NCBI RefSeq assembly: GCF_030463535.1
Contig: NC_132878.1
Coordinates: 91,963,007 to 92,027,006 of the forward strand
Direction: 5' to 3'
From: Salminus brasiliensis
Taxonomy: Eukaryota > Chordata > Actinopteri > Characiformes > Bryconidae
DNA: 64,000 bases
Under the pieces are notes generated by a model that ran no database searches, had not been told where the DNA came from, and worked only from the letters and a program-made list of their open reading frames with translations. Made by a program: the position numbers and the translations under genes. Shown in pieces: positions 63,989 to 64,000 of the stretch (within the stretch, counting starts at the first letter, position 1; every line of letters begins with the position of its first letter).

Positions 63989-64000
63989 GTGAGCAGCTAC

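Overview
The window is nuclear DNA of a bony fish. Genes are split into small exons with GT/AG introns. One frame-preserving exon chain after another encodes vertebrate proteins. The rest is dense in fish-type mobile elements (Tc1, L2-like LINE 3' ends, tRNA-derived SINEs, small inverted-repeat elements) and in CA, TA and GA microsatellites. The repeat families look like those of otophysan fishes (characins, catfishes, knifefishes), but the species cannot be fixed from sequence alone.

Five protein-coding loci are supported, in this order. (1) 247-419, plus: the last exon of a type XXVIII collagen-like gene, a Kunitz domain ending in a stop. (2) 10363-24726, minus: a complete 12-exon gene for a 653-residue secreted protein whose C-terminal half is a peptide-N-glycosidase F (PNGase F)-type fold. 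(3) 28416-33150, plus: a protachykinin (tac1-like) with one substance P-like and one neurokinin A-like peptide. (4) 34857-56794, minus: septin 7, twelve coding exons, with a candidate 5' exon at about 60517-60600. (5) 63817 to the window edge, plus: exon 1 of the mitochondrial folate/FAD carrier slc25a32, head to head with septin 7. No operon-like cooperation is implied; this is a vertebrate gene neighbourhood.

Between genes: 0.8-9.8 kb is a repeat field holding a Tc1 element split by an L2-like LINE fragment, two blocks of a roughly 42-bp minisatellite (36 copies), and several SINEs and MITE-like elements. 25.1-26.4 kb is an array of four units of about 370-415 bp just upstream of the PNGase-like gene; a further unit lies in its first intron. 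60.0-62.3 kb, between septin 7 and slc25a32, holds a perfect 121-bp palindrome, a poly-G tract and a satellite of about 163 bp.

The most unusual items are the PNGase F-type gene in a vertebrate (two catalytic acids kept, a third apparently lost), a 20-bp duplication of one of its splice donors that makes a frame-breaking alternative site, a charge-altered substance P, and the perfect palindrome next to the septin 7 5' exon.
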